Positions 1 to 8,633 of a stretch of 64,000 nucleotides of DNA are shown piece by piece (position 1 is the stretch's first letter; each line of letters begins with the position of its first letter). The DNA lies in contig NZ_CP139969.1 of assembly GCF_034424645.1 (NCBI RefSeq), positions 3,657,799-3,721,798 of the forward strand. The letters run 5' to 3'. The notes beneath the pieces are model-generated. The model saw nothing but the letters and a program-made list of their open reading frames with translations. It was not told the origin of the DNA and searched no databases. Source of the DNA: Bordetella avium (GTDB lineage Bacteria > Pseudomonadota > Gammaproteobacteria > Burkholderiales > Burkholderiaceae_B). The translations under genes were made by a program, and so were the position numbers.

Positions 1-639
1 ACCCAGCCCTGCATAAATAGATTGGTCTGGAACTTCTAGGGCAATTGCTATGCCTGCATTATGAGGGTCCAATGCGCCGAGGCTGGTGGCATAACCTTGC
101 TTGCGCACGAGTTTGAGCGTTTGGCTCAATGTCTCCAAAGCATCGTTCGTGGCAGACCCATCCAATTCTGCTGCGTTTTTTTGCATCAGTTTGCGCAATC
201 GCGGTTTGCTTAAAGAGGATAGGACCGCCAAAGACATCGCGCCTTTGAAAGTGGGCATGCGGCGGCCGCGCCCATAACTGGCGCGCATCTGCACGCCATG
301 AGACTCATACTGAATGGTCAGGACATGATCACCGCTCAGCATGACCAGCGCGACATCACAGTCCACCTGCTGAGCTAAGTCCTTCATGGGACCAGCGCTG
401 GCTTGGATCAAGGGATCACCGCTGCGCAATTGATAGTCCAGTTCCACGATGCGGTTGCCCAGTACATAACGCCCCGTGCTCGCAGCCCGTAGCAACTGAG
501 CCTCTGTCAGCTCTCTCAGGTAGCGATAAGCGGTAGGAATGGAGCAATCTAGCTGCTGAGCAACCTCTTCTGCGCTCCAAGTCGCGCGGTCTTGGGTGAA
601 TAAGTCCAAGACAGAAAGCATGCGTGTAAGGCTAGACAT
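1..639 (-). CDS. IclR-family transcriptional regulator (3' end outside window)
   Basis: The frame reads leftward from ATG at 639 and is still open at base 1, so only about 213 N-terminal residues are present. The start MSSLTRMLSVLDLF is followed by a winged helix-turn-helix (about residues 10-60, with AEEVAQQLDCSIPTAYRYL as the recognition region) and the beginning of an IclR effector domain. That order is typical of IclR proteins, which usually run to about 250-270 residues. It is the last visible gene of the minus-strand catabolic run, 68 bases after the SDR gene, and probably controls that cluster. The ligand cannot be read from the sequence. The family call rests on domain order; the C-terminal effector pocket is only partly in the window. 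Confidence 0.8.
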   Translation of the reverse strand, partial: MSSLTRMLSVLDLFTQDRATWSAEEVAQQLDCSIPTAYRYLRELTEAQLLRAASTGRYVLGNRIVELDYQLRSGDPLIQASAGPMKDLAQQVDCDVALVMLSGDHVLTIQYESHGVQMRASYGRGRRMPTFKGAMSLAVLSSLSKPRLRKLMQKNAAELDGSATNDALETLSQTLKLVRKQGYATSLGALDPHNAGIAIALEVPDQSIYAGLG

Positions 640-707
640 GTCGTATAAAAAAGCAAAGCCTCCGCAACGATCCACTCGGTGCAGAGGCCGGTCAAATATT
701 GCCGTGT

Positions 708-1487
708 TTATTGAATCAGGCGACCACCATCAATAACCAAGTCTGCGCCCGTAATCATACGTGCATCGCGAGATGCCAAGAATGCTACGGAAGCAGCCAC
801 GTCCTCAGTCGTAACAATATCACCCATAGGGTTCATTGCACGCACCGCTTGTTGAGCCGCCTCCAAAGAACCAAATTGCTGAATCAATTTGGCTTCCACC
901 AGCGGAGTCCACACATAACCTGGGTGCACCGCATTGACACGTACTTTATAACCAAAGCGCGCGGCGCTCAGTGCTGCCTGTTTCGTCAAGTTGGTGACGG
1001 CTGCTTTACTTGCGCCATAAGCACCCGCATCACGTGATCCCACTTGGCCTGCTACAGAACCCAAGTTTACGATGGAGCCGCCTTGAGATTGTTGCTTCAT
1101 CACACGAATTGCGGCTTGGAGCCCTAGCAAAGTCCCATCGACGTTAATGGAGAACAAACGCTGCCAGTCATCCAGTGGCAGTTCATCGATCGCGTGACTG
1201 CCCCTCATGACCACGCCTGCATTATTCACCAGCACATCTAAGTGTTGGTATTGCTCTACCACGTAGGCCACAGCCTGCTCCCAGGATGCAGCTTGTGTGA
1301 CATCCAACTGGACCCAGTGCGGATAGGGTAAATCCCCAAAGATGCGTTGAAGGCGTTCTGTATCAGGGGCAATCAAATCAGCCAGTACGACTATGGCGCC
1401 CTCCTGCGTAAAGCGGTGGGCGATAGACATACCCATCCCACCGCTGCCTCCGGAGATAAGGACAGTTTTTCCTTGAAAGCGGTTCAT
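708..1487 (-). CDS. Short-chain dehydrogenase/reductase (SDR)
   Basis: A 259-residue classical SDR that would oxidise or reduce an alcohol/carbonyl with NAD(P)(H) in the cytoplasm. The N-terminal Rossmann motif GGSGGMG lies near residue 13, NNAG near residue 88, a Ser in the stretch GSVAGQVGS, and the catalytic pair appears as YGASK. The C-terminal region GADLVIDGG is also typical. Its position in a run with Bug proteins, an FMN reductase and ring-cleavage-type enzymes suggests a step in degrading an organic acid or aromatic compound. The substrate is unknown. It starts 33 bases after the stop of the upstream Bug gene, which fits cotranscription. Confidence 0.88.
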   Translation of the reverse strand: MNRFQGKTVLISGGSGGMGMSIAHRFTQEGAIVVLADLIAPDTERLQRIFGDLPYPHWVQLDVTQAASWEQAVAYVVEQYQHLDVLVNNAGVVMRGSHAIDELPLDDWQRLFSINVDGTLLGLQAAIRVMKQQSQGGSIVNLGSVAGQVGSRDAGAYGASKAAVTNLTKQAALSAARFGYKVRVNAVHPGYVWTPLVEAKLIQQFGSLEAAQQAVRAMNPMGDIVTTEDVAASVAFLASRDARMITGADLVIDGGRLIQ

Positions 1488-1520
1488 TGTGTAATAGAAA
1501 AAATAAATTAGAGAGACGGC

Positions 1521-2510
1521 TTAGTCTGCGGACATATTGGCCGCACGCATGACGGGCGTCCAATAGGCAATTTCATCATTGATGAAACGGCCGAATTCTT
1601 CTGGATTACTGGTTTTTATTTGCACACCTTTTTCGGTGATTTTCTTGGATATCACCGGGTCGTGCATGGCAGCCGTAATAACCTGATTCAACCTGTCTAC
1701 TACCGGCTGAGGTGTACCTGCCTTGACAGCGACACCCCACCAGAACGTAGGAACTATGCTGCCATAGCCCAGCTCTTTGAGCGTCGGCACATCTGGCAAA
1801 GATGGCGCACGCTGGTCGGAACCAATCGCCAGCGCACGAAGCTTGTTGGCGTAGACATAACTGCCCGATGTCGGGATAGCGTCATACATAAAGTTGACTT
1901 GTCCTCCCATCAAATCGCTCAAACCGGGTAATGAACCTCGATAGGCTACATGGGTCATGGTGGCGTCGATATGCTTGGCCATCAACGTGCCAAACAGGTG
2001 TCCCCCGGTACCCACGCCTTGCGACGCATAGCTGATTGCGTCAGGACTGGCTTTAGCCGCAGTAACCAGATCTTCAAAGCTGCGGTAAGGGCTATTCGTC
2101 GGAACGACCACCAATGCTGGAGCAACGACCAACTGTGTCACGGCCTGCAAGTCTTTACGCGGGTCATAGCTGAGTTTTTTGAACAAGCCCAAATTAGTGG
2201 CCAACGATGGAACATCGCCAAAAAATACGGCGTACCCGTCAGCCGGCGCTGTTTTGATCACATTCATACCAATATGAGCAGCGCCACCGGGACGGTTATC
2301 CACCACTACAGCTTGCTTGAGCTCATTACTCATATAGGTGGCAACCTCACGCGCCAACTGGTCTGTCAACCCGCCGGCTGCATAAGGAACGACCAGGCTG
2401 ATAGGCTTGACAGGCCACGCGGGAGTCTCGGCGACTGCGCTAGTGCTGATCACTCCAGTGACCAGGGCGCACATCAACAACCGACGGGATAAAGAGGACA
2501 GTAGGTTCAT
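1521..2510 (-). CDS. Bug-family tripartite tricarboxylate-type solute-binding protein
   Basis: A 329-residue periplasmic binding protein. A signal peptide spans about residues 1-27 (basic start, hydrophobic core LLMCALVTGVIS, cleavage after AVA). The mature protein begins with the Bug hallmark WPVKPISLVVPYAAGG and contains DNRPGGAAHIG. Bug proteins bind carboxylates, amino acids or aromatic acids, often without an adjacent membrane transporter; none is visible here. It sits between SDR and FMN reductase genes, so its ligand is probably the substrate of the neighbouring enzymes. That is inference. Large Bug families are typical of Bordetella and related genera. Confidence 0.9.
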   Translation of the reverse strand: MNLLSSLSRRLLMCALVTGVISTSAVAETPAWPVKPISLVVPYAAGGLTDQLAREVATYMSNELKQAVVVDNRPGGAAHIGMNVIKTAPADGYAVFFGDVPSLATNLGLFKKLSYDPRKDLQAVTQLVVAPALVVVPTNSPYRSFEDLVTAAKASPDAISYASQGVGTGGHLFGTLMAKHIDATMTHVAYRGSLPGLSDLMGGQVNFMYDAIPTSGSYVYANKLRALAIGSDQRAPSLPDVPTLKELGYGSIVPTFWWGVAVKAGTPQPVVDRLNQVITAAMHDPVISKKITEKGVQIKTSNPEEFGRFINDEIAYWTPVMRAANMSAD

Positions 2511-2531
2511 GATCTAAAATTTAAATGTGCG

Positions 2532-3089
2532 TTAACGCAGTGTTTTCAAAGCACCAGACCAGCGCTGAAGCTCGATTAACATTTGCTCTGCAGCTTGTTG
2601 TAACGGCTGCGTGTTTTCCAAAACGCCGTTAGAGACCTTGTCTGCAATCATTGGTATTGCGACGGACTCCACCAAGGGCACCATTTTTAGCGCCGCCAGC
2701 ATGGGCTTGACTGCCTGGGCAGCTCGTAGACCTGCGGATAAACCACCATAGCTGACGAGGCCTGCTGGTTTGTACTGCCATTCTTTAGACAGATAGGTAA
2801 TCGCATTGATCAAGGATGCTGGCGGCATATGGTCATATTCGGGCAGCACAAAAACAAATGCATCTGCACTGGCGATGTCATTCGCCCACCGACGTGTAAG
2901 CGCATGCTCATATTGACCAAGTCTTGGGTGCTTGGGCTCATCAAAAATGGGGAAATCGTAGGCGGCCAAATCAAGCACGCGAGCTTGAATACTCGGTAAA
3001 GATGCGCAAAGCGCTTCTAGCCAAGCTGATACAGCAGGCCCTACACGACCTGGTCGTGTCGACGCAGTAATAATTCTTAGCTCTGTCAT
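2532..3089 (-). CDS. NADPH-dependent FMN reductase family protein
   Basis: A 185-residue flavodoxin-like protein with the family signatures STRPGRVGPAV at residues 10-20 (FMN phosphate-binding loop), PEYDHMPPASLINAI in the middle, and SYGGLSAGLRAAQ. Such proteins reduce FMN or quinones with NAD(P)H and often supply reduced flavin to monooxygenases or act as quinone reductases. No flavin-dependent monooxygenase is visible in the window. It lies 21 bases from one Bug gene and 7 from the other, so it is almost certainly part of the same transcript. The exact electron acceptor is not determinable. Confidence 0.85.
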   Translation of the reverse strand: MTELRIITASTRPGRVGPAVSAWLEALCASLPSIQARVLDLAAYDFPIFDEPKHPRLGQYEHALTRRWANDIASADAFVFVLPEYDHMPPASLINAITYLSKEWQYKPAGLVSYGGLSAGLRAAQAVKPMLAALKMVPLVESVAIPMIADKVSNGVLENTQPLQQAAEQMLIELQRWSGALKTLR

Positions 3090-3096
3090 GGCTGGA

Positions 3097-4086
3097 TTAG
3101 TTGCTTAGCGACAAACGTTGAAGCGTGTTTCTCTTGAGTTCAAAGTCACGCAGAAGCCGGCTTTGGAAATCATTGGCGCCTTGGTAGTCCAGCACTTGAT
3201 TATTTTTACCGGCCCATTCCTGATAGGCCGTACTCTGTGTAGCCTTTTGACATGCCTCTTCGAGATGCTGCAGTACAGCCTTAGGAGTATTTGCGGGAGC
3301 GAAAAGGCCGCCAAAACTCGCTTGCTCTACAGGGACGCCAAGCTCGAGCAGGGTTGGTACATCAGGAAATGCCGGGTGCCGTTTGTTTGAAAAAACGGCA
3401 ATGAGCTTCAGATTCCCATTATTGATATGCGCGGTCGCAGAGCTGACCAGCATGGCGCCAAACTCCAATCGCTCTGCAAGTAGATCTTGCAGCATGGGCC
3501 CATCTCCTTTGTACGGGATATGGGTAAATGTCGTGCCGGTGTTGGCTTCTACGTCAGCAATGCCCAGGTGGGGAATAGAGCCTGTTCCAGACGTGCCATA
3601 GCTCACACCATTTGGAGATTTCCTGGCGTGCGCGAGTAAATCATTGATGCTTTTATCCGCAGATTTTTTGTGCACCACGACGCCGAAAATGTTGTCGAAT
3701 ATCTGGCAAATCGGCTGAAAATCTTGGAGCTTGTAAGAAAGCTTTGCGATGCGATGAGGTTCGCTGGTTAACGGCACAGCAGGACTAAATGCCAGGTTGT
3801 AGCCATCGGGTGTCGAACGAGCTAATTGCTGCATCCCGATAGTGCCGGCAGCCCCATCACGATTAACAACCACCACAGGCTGACCCAGTTTTTCTGAGAA
3901 TTCCTGTGCAAACCTCCTGGCATTTGAATCCAGGCCACCGCCCGGTGCAAACGGGACAAGCAGTTGAACAGGGTGTGATGGGTAAGATGGATCTGCATTG
4001 GCATTGGAAGCCAGGCATCCCAACGCTATGCCGCAAAAAAAGCGGAATTTATTCTTAGCCTGAACAGCCGATAATTTTTTTCCCAT
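3097..4086 (-). CDS. Second Bug-family solute-binding protein
   Basis: A 329-residue periplasmic protein with an N-terminal signal sequence (about residues 1-31, cleavage after ANA). The mature start YPSHPVQLLVPFAPGGG and VNRDGAAGTIG match the Bug family. The start is supported by a strong GGAGGAG ribosome-binding site 4-5 bases before ATG. Two different Bug proteins in one cluster suggest uptake or sensing of two related carboxylates, or one transported and one sensed ligand. It is separated from the next upstream gene by 80 bases containing a small hairpin. Confidence 0.9.
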   Translation of the reverse strand: MGKKLSAVQAKNKFRFFCGIALGCLASNANADPSYPSHPVQLLVPFAPGGGLDSNARRFAQEFSEKLGQPVVVVNRDGAAGTIGMQQLARSTPDGYNLAFSPAVPLTSEPHRIAKLSYKLQDFQPICQIFDNIFGVVVHKKSADKSINDLLAHARKSPNGVSYGTSGTGSIPHLGIADVEANTGTTFTHIPYKGDGPMLQDLLAERLEFGAMLVSSATAHINNGNLKLIAVFSNKRHPAFPDVPTLLELGVPVEQASFGGLFAPANTPKAVLQHLEEACQKATQSTAYQEWAGKNNQVLDYQGANDFQSRLLRDFELKRNTLQRLSLSN

Positions 4087-4125
4087 GTCTCCTCCGTGCA
4101 GTTTTTCACTGTCTTTCCTTGAGGG

Positions 4126-4152
4126 GAAAACAGATTTTTTAAACCTGTTTTC
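4126..4152 (-). repeat. Short inverted repeat between FAH-family and Bug genes
   Basis: GAAAACAG at 4126-4133 is repeated inverted as CTGTTTTC at 4145-4152, with an AT-rich loop. It lies 40 bases before the Bug start codon. It could be an mRNA-processing hairpin or weak attenuator that sets different levels for the binding protein. No T-tract follows, so a terminator is not claimed. Confidence 0.35.
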
Positions 4153-4166
4153 GCTGTATTCCGGTG

Positions 4167-5015
4167 TTACTCGTCACGAATACCGTTACGCAAAATACCT
4201 ACTGCATCGACTTCAATTTCCACGATGTCGCCAGGCTGCATGAATACGGGTGGCGTACGCTTATTGCCCACGCCACCGGGAGTACCGGTTACGATCACAT
4301 CGCCAGCTTCCAAGGGGATAAACGTGGAGATATAGGCAATTTGGCGGGGGATGCTGTGTATCATCATGTCCGTCGTCGCCTGCTGCATGACTTGCCCGTT
4401 CAAACGGGTGGTCAATGTCATTTTCTGGTTGGGTGCAATTTCGTCAGAAGTCACCATCCAGGGACCAAAACCCCCTGTGCGCCAGAAATTCTTGCCCGGG
4501 CCCCACTGCGAAGTAGCCACTTGCCAGTCGCGAATGCTGCCGTCGTTGTAGCAGGAGTAACCCGCAATATGATTCCAAGCGTCCGCCTCGCTGATGCGAC
4601 GCCCGCCCTGGCCAATCACGATCGCAATTTCACCTTCATAGTCGAGACGGCTGGATTCCGGAGGACGCACGATGTCTTGGCCATGGGCAACTTGCGACTC
4701 ATTCAGGCGCATGAAGATCACCGGACTCTCGGTGATCGTCTTACCTGTTTCTCGCACATGTTCGCCGTAATTCAGGCCAATGCACAAAATCTTGCCCGGG
4801 TTCGGCACCACTGGCAGCAGGGTAAGTTGGTCAAACTTCAAGCTTGCGGCTTGAGATGCAAGCACTTGTGCAGCATCCGCTTGCATATTGCAGGCAATCA
4901 GACTTTTTAAGTCTGGCGCTTTTTCACCGAATGTCTGACCTAAGTCCCAAACGTCATTTCCAACAACAGCGCCGTAAGTGGCGCGGCCTTGGTGTTCGAA
5001 GCTGATAAGTTTCAT
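4167..5015 (-). CDS. Fumarylacetoacetate hydrolase-family enzyme
   Basis: A 282-residue protein with the FAH-superfamily core. IGLNYGEHVRE lies near residue 80, the metal-binding acidic cluster LDYEGEIAIVIG follows with its two Glu, the Asp ligand lies in CYNDGSIRDWQ, and GTPGGVG is near residue 245. Family members hydrolyse or decarboxylate 2-oxo acids formed after aromatic ring cleavage, or hydrolyse acylpyruvates, in a Mg2+-dependent way. It follows the VOC/extradiol-type gene by 53 bases, so a ring-cleavage then hydrolysis order is likely. The substrate is inferred only from context. Confidence 0.88.
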   Translation of the reverse strand: MKLISFEHQGRATYGAVVGNDVWDLGQTFGEKAPDLKSLIACNMQADAAQVLASQAASLKFDQLTLLPVVPNPGKILCIGLNYGEHVRETGKTITESPVIFMRLNESQVAHGQDIVRPPESSRLDYEGEIAIVIGQGGRRISEADAWNHIAGYSCYNDGSIRDWQVATSQWGPGKNFWRTGGFGPWMVTSDEIAPNQKMTLTTRLNGQVMQQATTDMMIHSIPRQIAYISTFIPLEAGDVIVTGTPGGVGNKRTPPVFMQPGDIVEIEVDAVGILRNGIRDE

Positions 5016-5068
5016 ACTGTCCGCTATGGTTTCAGTTGGAGTTAGTACTGCGCTGTGCGCAAAAATGC

Positions 5069-5650
5069 TTAATCTGTGCGACCTTGGTCACGGTCCATAC
5101 GTGCTTGTATTTTTGCTCGCCATTCCTCGCGCGGCATAAAGCGGGGCGTGCGCTTGGCGATAGCTTCAGCTTGAGCCATCACGTGCTCATCGCTGGTATC
5201 AAAGTCGATCGCCTCGCGCAAAGGTTGATAGCAGTACCAAGGGGTATCCATGAACACCTCAATGCGGTTGCCCTCCGGATCACGGAAGTACAGCGATACC
5301 GCATTGCCATGGGTAGTTGCCTGCATATCATTGGCCCCGGCAGCTAAAGCACGCTCGTGAACTTGGCGCAGATTGGCCAGATCAGGAACTTGGAAAGAGA
5401 TTTGATTGATCGGGTTGAATGTGTGCACATCCTCGGGACGCCCGGTCAGCAAGGCCAACTGGTGATGCGTATCAGGATCTCGGCTGAGAAAAATCAACTG
5501 AATAGCGCCTAAAGCACCCCGATCCGTTTCAGTGAACTGCAGTACGGCTTTGTAAAAATCCGCCATAGCCTCCAGGTCATAGACATGGAAGCCGAAGTGG
5601 CTAAATTTGACCTCAAGCGTTTTTGTGCCAATCATTTGATAAAAAACCAT
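5069..5650 (-). CDS. VOC-superfamily protein, extradiol dioxygenase-like
   Basis: A 193-residue protein from ATG 5650 (a TTG three bases upstream is possible). One vicinal-oxygen-chelate module is visible: KFSHFGFHVYDLEAMADFYK at the start, THHQLALLTG in the middle, and FRDPEGNRIEVFMD, giving His, His and Glu as plausible metal ligands. VOC proteins include extradiol catechol dioxygenases, glyoxalases and epimerases. The FAH-family neighbour favours an aromatic ring-cleavage role. A C-terminal helical tail of about 60 residues rich in Arg and Glu follows the domain. It is probably the first gene of the operon, with a 12-bp inverted repeat around its start. Confidence 0.82.
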   Translation of the reverse strand: MVFYQMIGTKTLEVKFSHFGFHVYDLEAMADFYKAVLQFTETDRGALGAIQLIFLSRDPDTHHQLALLTGRPEDVHTFNPINQISFQVPDLANLRQVHERALAAGANDMQATTHGNAVSLYFRDPEGNRIEVFMDTPWYCYQPLREAIDFDTSDEHVMAQAEAIAKRTPRFMPREEWRAKIQARMDRDQGRTD

Positions 5651-5695
5651 CAATCACATGATAGACATGAGTTTATATTAATATTTTTATCAAAT
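5634..5695 (-). promoter_or_regulatory. 12-bp inverted repeat spanning the VOC gene start (candidate operator)
   Basis: ATTTGATAAAAA at 5634-5645 is the exact inverted copy of TTTTTATCAAAT at 5684-5695. One arm lies in the first codons of the VOC gene and the other in its AT-rich upstream region. The arrangement would suit a dimeric repressor or looped binding. The IclR protein of the cluster is an obvious but untested candidate. Confidence 0.4.
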
Positions 5696-6302
5696 TAAGA
5701 TAATTATGAGACTTTAAGTGTAAGCCCTATAAGGGTTTACCAGGATTACGGCGCCCGTTAACGCTGAAACGCAGTCCCCGCACGCTAGGCGCTTGGTCGG
5801 AGGCGTTGCGAATGCAATGCTGCCGCTAGGCCAAGTAGAAGCGCCTCTGTCGTCATCCGTGATTTCGCTGGCAATCCAGCTTATGCGAGGGATCGGTGGC
5901 CACGCTGGAATCGAGGCTTAGAAAGCGCCGGGCAGCAGATGATTACTCTCTGCGCATGCCTGCCGAAAGTCCGCTGGATGATTGGTATGAGCAGTGCCTG
6001 GGGATACCCCAGCGCATCAAAAAAGGCGGGCAGTTCCCACCCACGCCAAGAGACAGATCTGGCTGCCAGTGCGCCGCGCAACGGATACACCAGCTATGAG
6101 TGCCTGGTGCCAACGGTTCCCGGGTCGGCCTATCCAGCTCATGCGGCTCACGTCTGGGGAACCCCACAGCGCACCAAAGAAAAAACCCCCGCATCTCTGA
6201 CGACATGCAGGGGTTTTTCGGCAATCTGACAGCAGGGATGCAATCCCTGCCGTTTCACTTCGGGGCATTCCAGGCTAGCCTGAAACGCCGCAAAGATACG
6301 AC
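5696..6302. other. Gene-free stretch between catabolic cluster and rpsQ
   Basis: About 600 bases with no recognisable gene. It holds the AT-rich promoter region of the VOC gene, a small 6-bp stem (CTGGGG/CCCCAG, 5998-6012) and the rpsQ-side terminator. Short open frames here show no family features, and none has a convincing ribosome-binding site. Confidence 0.6.
6181..6218 (-). terminator. Intrinsic terminator after rpsQ
   Basis: A long stem pairs 6181-6194 with 6205-6218 (AAAAACCCC against GGGGTTTTT, plus GCAT against ATGC, one mismatch). On the minus strand it ends in a run of T. It lies 85 bases past the rpsQ stop and marks the end of the ribosomal transcript. Confidence 0.8.
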
Positions 6303-6584
6303 TTAGATGATGCGCGCCGCTTCGACCAGACGCACCACACGCCACGCCTTGGAGCGCGAGATGGGGCGGCCTTCCGCGATTTCGACGGTATCGCCTTCGT
6401 TGTACTGGTTCGATTCGTCATGGGCCTTGTACTTGGCCGAACGCATGACGATCTTGCCGTAGATGGGGTGCTTGACGCGGCGCTCAACGAGCACAACGAC
6501 AGTCTTGTCCATCTTGTTGCTGACGACCTTGCCAACCAGCGTACGCTGGCGCTTGGTAACCTGGGTGTTTTGCGTTTCGCTCAT
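6303..6584 (-). CDS. rpsQ: 30S ribosomal protein S17
   Basis: A 93-residue primary 16S rRNA-binding protein with the OB-fold S17 signature: [19 protein letters not shown], then [16 protein letters not shown] and [15 protein letters not shown]. It lies 2 bases after rpmC and is the last gene of this transcript. In most bacteria rplN follows directly. Here a terminator and a catabolic cluster follow. The length is slightly above the 84-residue E. coli form because of a short polar N-terminus. Confidence 0.97.
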   Translation of the reverse strand: MSETQNTQVTKRQRTLVGKVVSNKMDKTVVVLVERRVKHPIYGKIVMRSAKYKAHDESNQYNEGDTVEIAEGRPISRSKAWRVVRLVEAARII

Positions 6585-6586
6585 GT

Positions 6587-6778
6587 TTATTTCCCTGCCT
6601 TCTGGGTCAGCAAGGTACGCACACGCGCGATGTCGCGACGCACGTTGCGCAGCTGGCTGGTATTGGCAAGCTGCTGCGTAGCCTTCTGCATGCGCAGACC
6701 AAATTGCGCCTTCAGCAGGCTCTCGAGCTCTTTGCCCAGCTCGGCGGCGTCTTTCGAACGGAGTTCGCTAGCTTTCAT
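6587..6778 (-). CDS. rpmC: 50S ribosomal protein L29
   Basis: A 63-residue protein, the normal L29 size. It begins [18 protein letters not shown] and carries the family signature [15 protein letters not shown] near residue 45, forming a two-helix hairpin near the exit tunnel, where signal recognition particle and trigger factor dock. It is spaced 11 bases after rplP and 2 before rpsQ, in the usual L16-L29-S17 order. Confidence 0.96.
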   Translation of the reverse strand: MKASELRSKDAAELGKELESLLKAQFGLRMQKATQQLANTSQLRNVRRDIARVRTLLTQKAGK

Positions 6779-6789
6779 ATTTGTACTCC

Positions 6790-7206
6790 TTAAGCACCGA
6801 TATGACGCGCAACGAACGTGGTCGAGATCGGCAGCTTGGCGGCGGCCAAGCGGAACGCTTCGCGCGCCAGCTCTTCGCTGACCCCTTCCATTTCGTAGAG
6901 CACCTTGCCGGGCTGGATTTCAGCGACCCAATACTCGGGGTTGCCTTTACCGTTACCCATCCGGACTTCAGCCGGCTTTTGCGAGATCGGCTTATCCGGG
7001 AAAATGCGAATCCAGATACGGCCGCCGCGCTTGATGTGACGGTTGATGGCACGACGAGCAGCTTCGATCTGACGCGCGGTCAGACGGCCGCGGCCAGTGG
7101 CCTTCAGGCCGAATTCGCCGAAGGACACTTGGGCGCCGCGAGTAGCCAGGCCGGTGTTGCGGCCCTTTTGCTCTTTGCGATACTTTCTGCGAGAGGGTTG
7201 CAGCAT
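6790..7206 (-). CDS. rplP: 50S ribosomal protein L16
   Basis: A 138-residue L16. The N-terminal block [31 protein letters not shown] and [18 protein letters not shown] are family signatures. L16 helps build the tRNA A-site region of the 50S subunit and touches 5S rRNA. The gene follows rpsC by 2 bases. Length and sequence look intact. Confidence 0.97.
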   Translation of the reverse strand: MLQPSRRKYRKEQKGRNTGLATRGAQVSFGEFGLKATGRGRLTARQIEAARRAINRHIKRGGRIWIRIFPDKPISQKPAEVRMGNGKGNPEYWVAEIQPGKVLYEMEGVSEELAREAFRLAAAKLPISTTFVARHIGA

Positions 7207-7208
7207 GG

Positions 7209-8003
7209 TTATTCTCCTTCAGGAGCCGGAGCCGCATCCGCCTTGCGGGGAGCGCGGCCACGACCACCACCCGGACGGCCGTTACGGGCGCCATCGGGGC
7301 GATCGCCACGGGGGGCACGGCGCGGACGACGTTCTTCTTCACGCGGGGCAGCGGTTTCGACCGGCAGCTCGCCATTGGCCAGCATGTCGCCCTTGTAGAC
7401 CCACACCTTGATGCCGATCACACCATAAGTGGTATGGGCTTCGGAGGTGCCGTAGTCAATGTTTGCCTTCAGCGTGTGAAGCGGCACGCGGCCTTCGCGG
7501 TACCACTCGGTACGAGCGATTTCGATACCGTTCAGACGGCCCGAGCTCATGATCTTGATGCCCTGGGCGCCCAGACGCATTGCGTTCTGCATGGCGCGCT
7601 TCATGGCGCGGCGGAACATGATGCGCTTTTCGAGCTGTTGCGAGATCGAATCGGCGATCAGCTGAGCATCGGTTTCCGGCTTGCGGATTTCCTCGATGTT
7701 GACGTGCACGGGCACGCCCATCAGACGCTGCAGATCAGCCTTCAGGCTTTCGATGTCTTCGCCGCGCTTGCCGATCACCACGCCCGGACGAGCCGAGTAA
7801 ACAGTGATACGGGCGTTCTTGGCGGGACGCTCGATAACCACGCGACCAACGGAAGCGCTCTTGAGCTTCTTCTTCAGGTACTCGCGCACGCGGATGTCTT
7901 CGGCCAGCATGCCGCCGAAATCCTTGTCGTCAGCGTACCAACGCGAGGACCAGTTACGGGTGACCGCGAGACGGAACCCAGTGGGGTGAATTTTCTGACC
8001 CAT
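7209..8003 (-). CDS. rpsC: 30S ribosomal protein S3
   Basis: A 264-residue S3, longer than the 233-residue E. coli protein. [20 protein letters not shown] opens the N-terminal domain. The KH domain covers about residues 40-105 ([14 protein letters not shown]), and the C-terminal domain ends with the conserved [15 protein letters not shown] 45-residue Arg/Gly/Pro-rich, probably disordered tail ([14 protein letters not shown] and onward) is an addition seen in several betaproteobacteria. S3 lines the mRNA entry channel. Confidence 0.97.
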   Translation of the reverse strand: MGQKIHPTGFRLAVTRNWSSRWYADDKDFGGMLAEDIRVREYLKKKLKSASVGRVVIERPAKNARITVYSARPGVVIGKRGEDIESLKADLQRLMGVPVHVNIEEIRKPETDAQLIADSISQQLEKRIMFRRAMKRAMQNAMRLGAQGIKIMSSGRLNGIEIARTEWYREGRVPLHTLKANIDYGTSEAHTTYGVIGIKVWVYKGDMLANGELPVETAAPREEERRPRRAPRGDRPDGARNGRPGGGRGRAPRKADAAPAPEGE

Positions 8004-8012
8004 CTTGACTCC

Positions 8013-8342
8013 TTAAGCTCCGACCTTGACCGTGATGTGGCAGGTCTGCTTCTCGATACGGTTGCCACGGCCCTTGGCGCGAGCCGAGAAACGCTTCATC
8101 GATTGAGCCTTGTCCACAAAAATCGTGGTGACCTTCAGCTCGTCGATATCGGCGCCGTCGTTGTGTTCGGCGTTAGCGATAGCGGACTCGACAGCCTTCT
8201 TCAGGATGACGGCAGCTTTCTTGGGCGAGAAGGTCAGGATGTTCAGCGCCTGAGCAACCGACTTGCCGCGGATCAAATCCGCAACCAGACGGGTCTTTTG
8301 GGCCGAGATGTGAACCCCACGGATAATGGCAGTAGTTTCCAT
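8013..8342 (-). CDS. rplV: 50S ribosomal protein L22
   Basis: A 109-residue L22 with [19 protein letters not shown] near the N-terminus, and the long beta-hairpin region ([16 protein letters not shown]) that reaches into the peptide exit tunnel and is a known site of macrolide resistance changes. No deletion is visible in the loop. The end TCHITVKV is typical. Confidence 0.97.
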   Translation of the reverse strand: METTAIIRGVHISAQKTRLVADLIRGKSVAQALNILTFSPKKAAVILKKAVESAIANAEHNDGADIDELKVTTIFVDKAQSMKRFSARAKGRGNRIEKQTCHITVKVGA

Positions 8343-8345
8343 CGC

Positions 8346-8621
8346 TTACCTCTTCGCCTTCTTGTCCGCAGCGTGACCCTTGAACGTACGGGTCAAGGCG
8401 AACTCGCCAAGCTTGTGACCGACCATGTTCTCGTTGATGTAAACGGGAACGTGTTGACGGCCGTTGTGCACAGCGATCGTCAGACCGATGAACTCGGGCA
8501 GGATCGTGGAACGGCGCGACCAGGTTTTGATCGGCTTCTTGTCTTTGCCCGCAACGGCCGCTTCCACCTTTTTGGTCAGGTGCGCGTCGACAAACGGGCC
8601 TTTCTTGATCGAACGTGACAT
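8346..8621 (-). CDS. rpsS: 30S ribosomal protein S19
   Basis: A 91-residue S19 beginning [35 protein letters not shown] and [14 protein letters not shown] are family signatures. It forms a complex with S13 in the head of the 30S subunit. It is placed between rplB and rplV as in the standard S10 operon. Confidence 0.97.
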   Translation of the reverse strand: MSRSIKKGPFVDAHLTKKVEAAVAGKDKKPIKTWSRRSTILPEFIGLTIAVHNGRQHVPVYINENMVGHKLGEFALTRTFKGHAADKKAKR

Positions 8622-8633
8622 AGTGTTCGCCTC

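Noticed and set aside
5896..6229. Short overlapping frames near 6 kb as a gene remnant
   Set aside because: No frame resembles a known family on either strand and the terminator of rpsQ lies inside the region.
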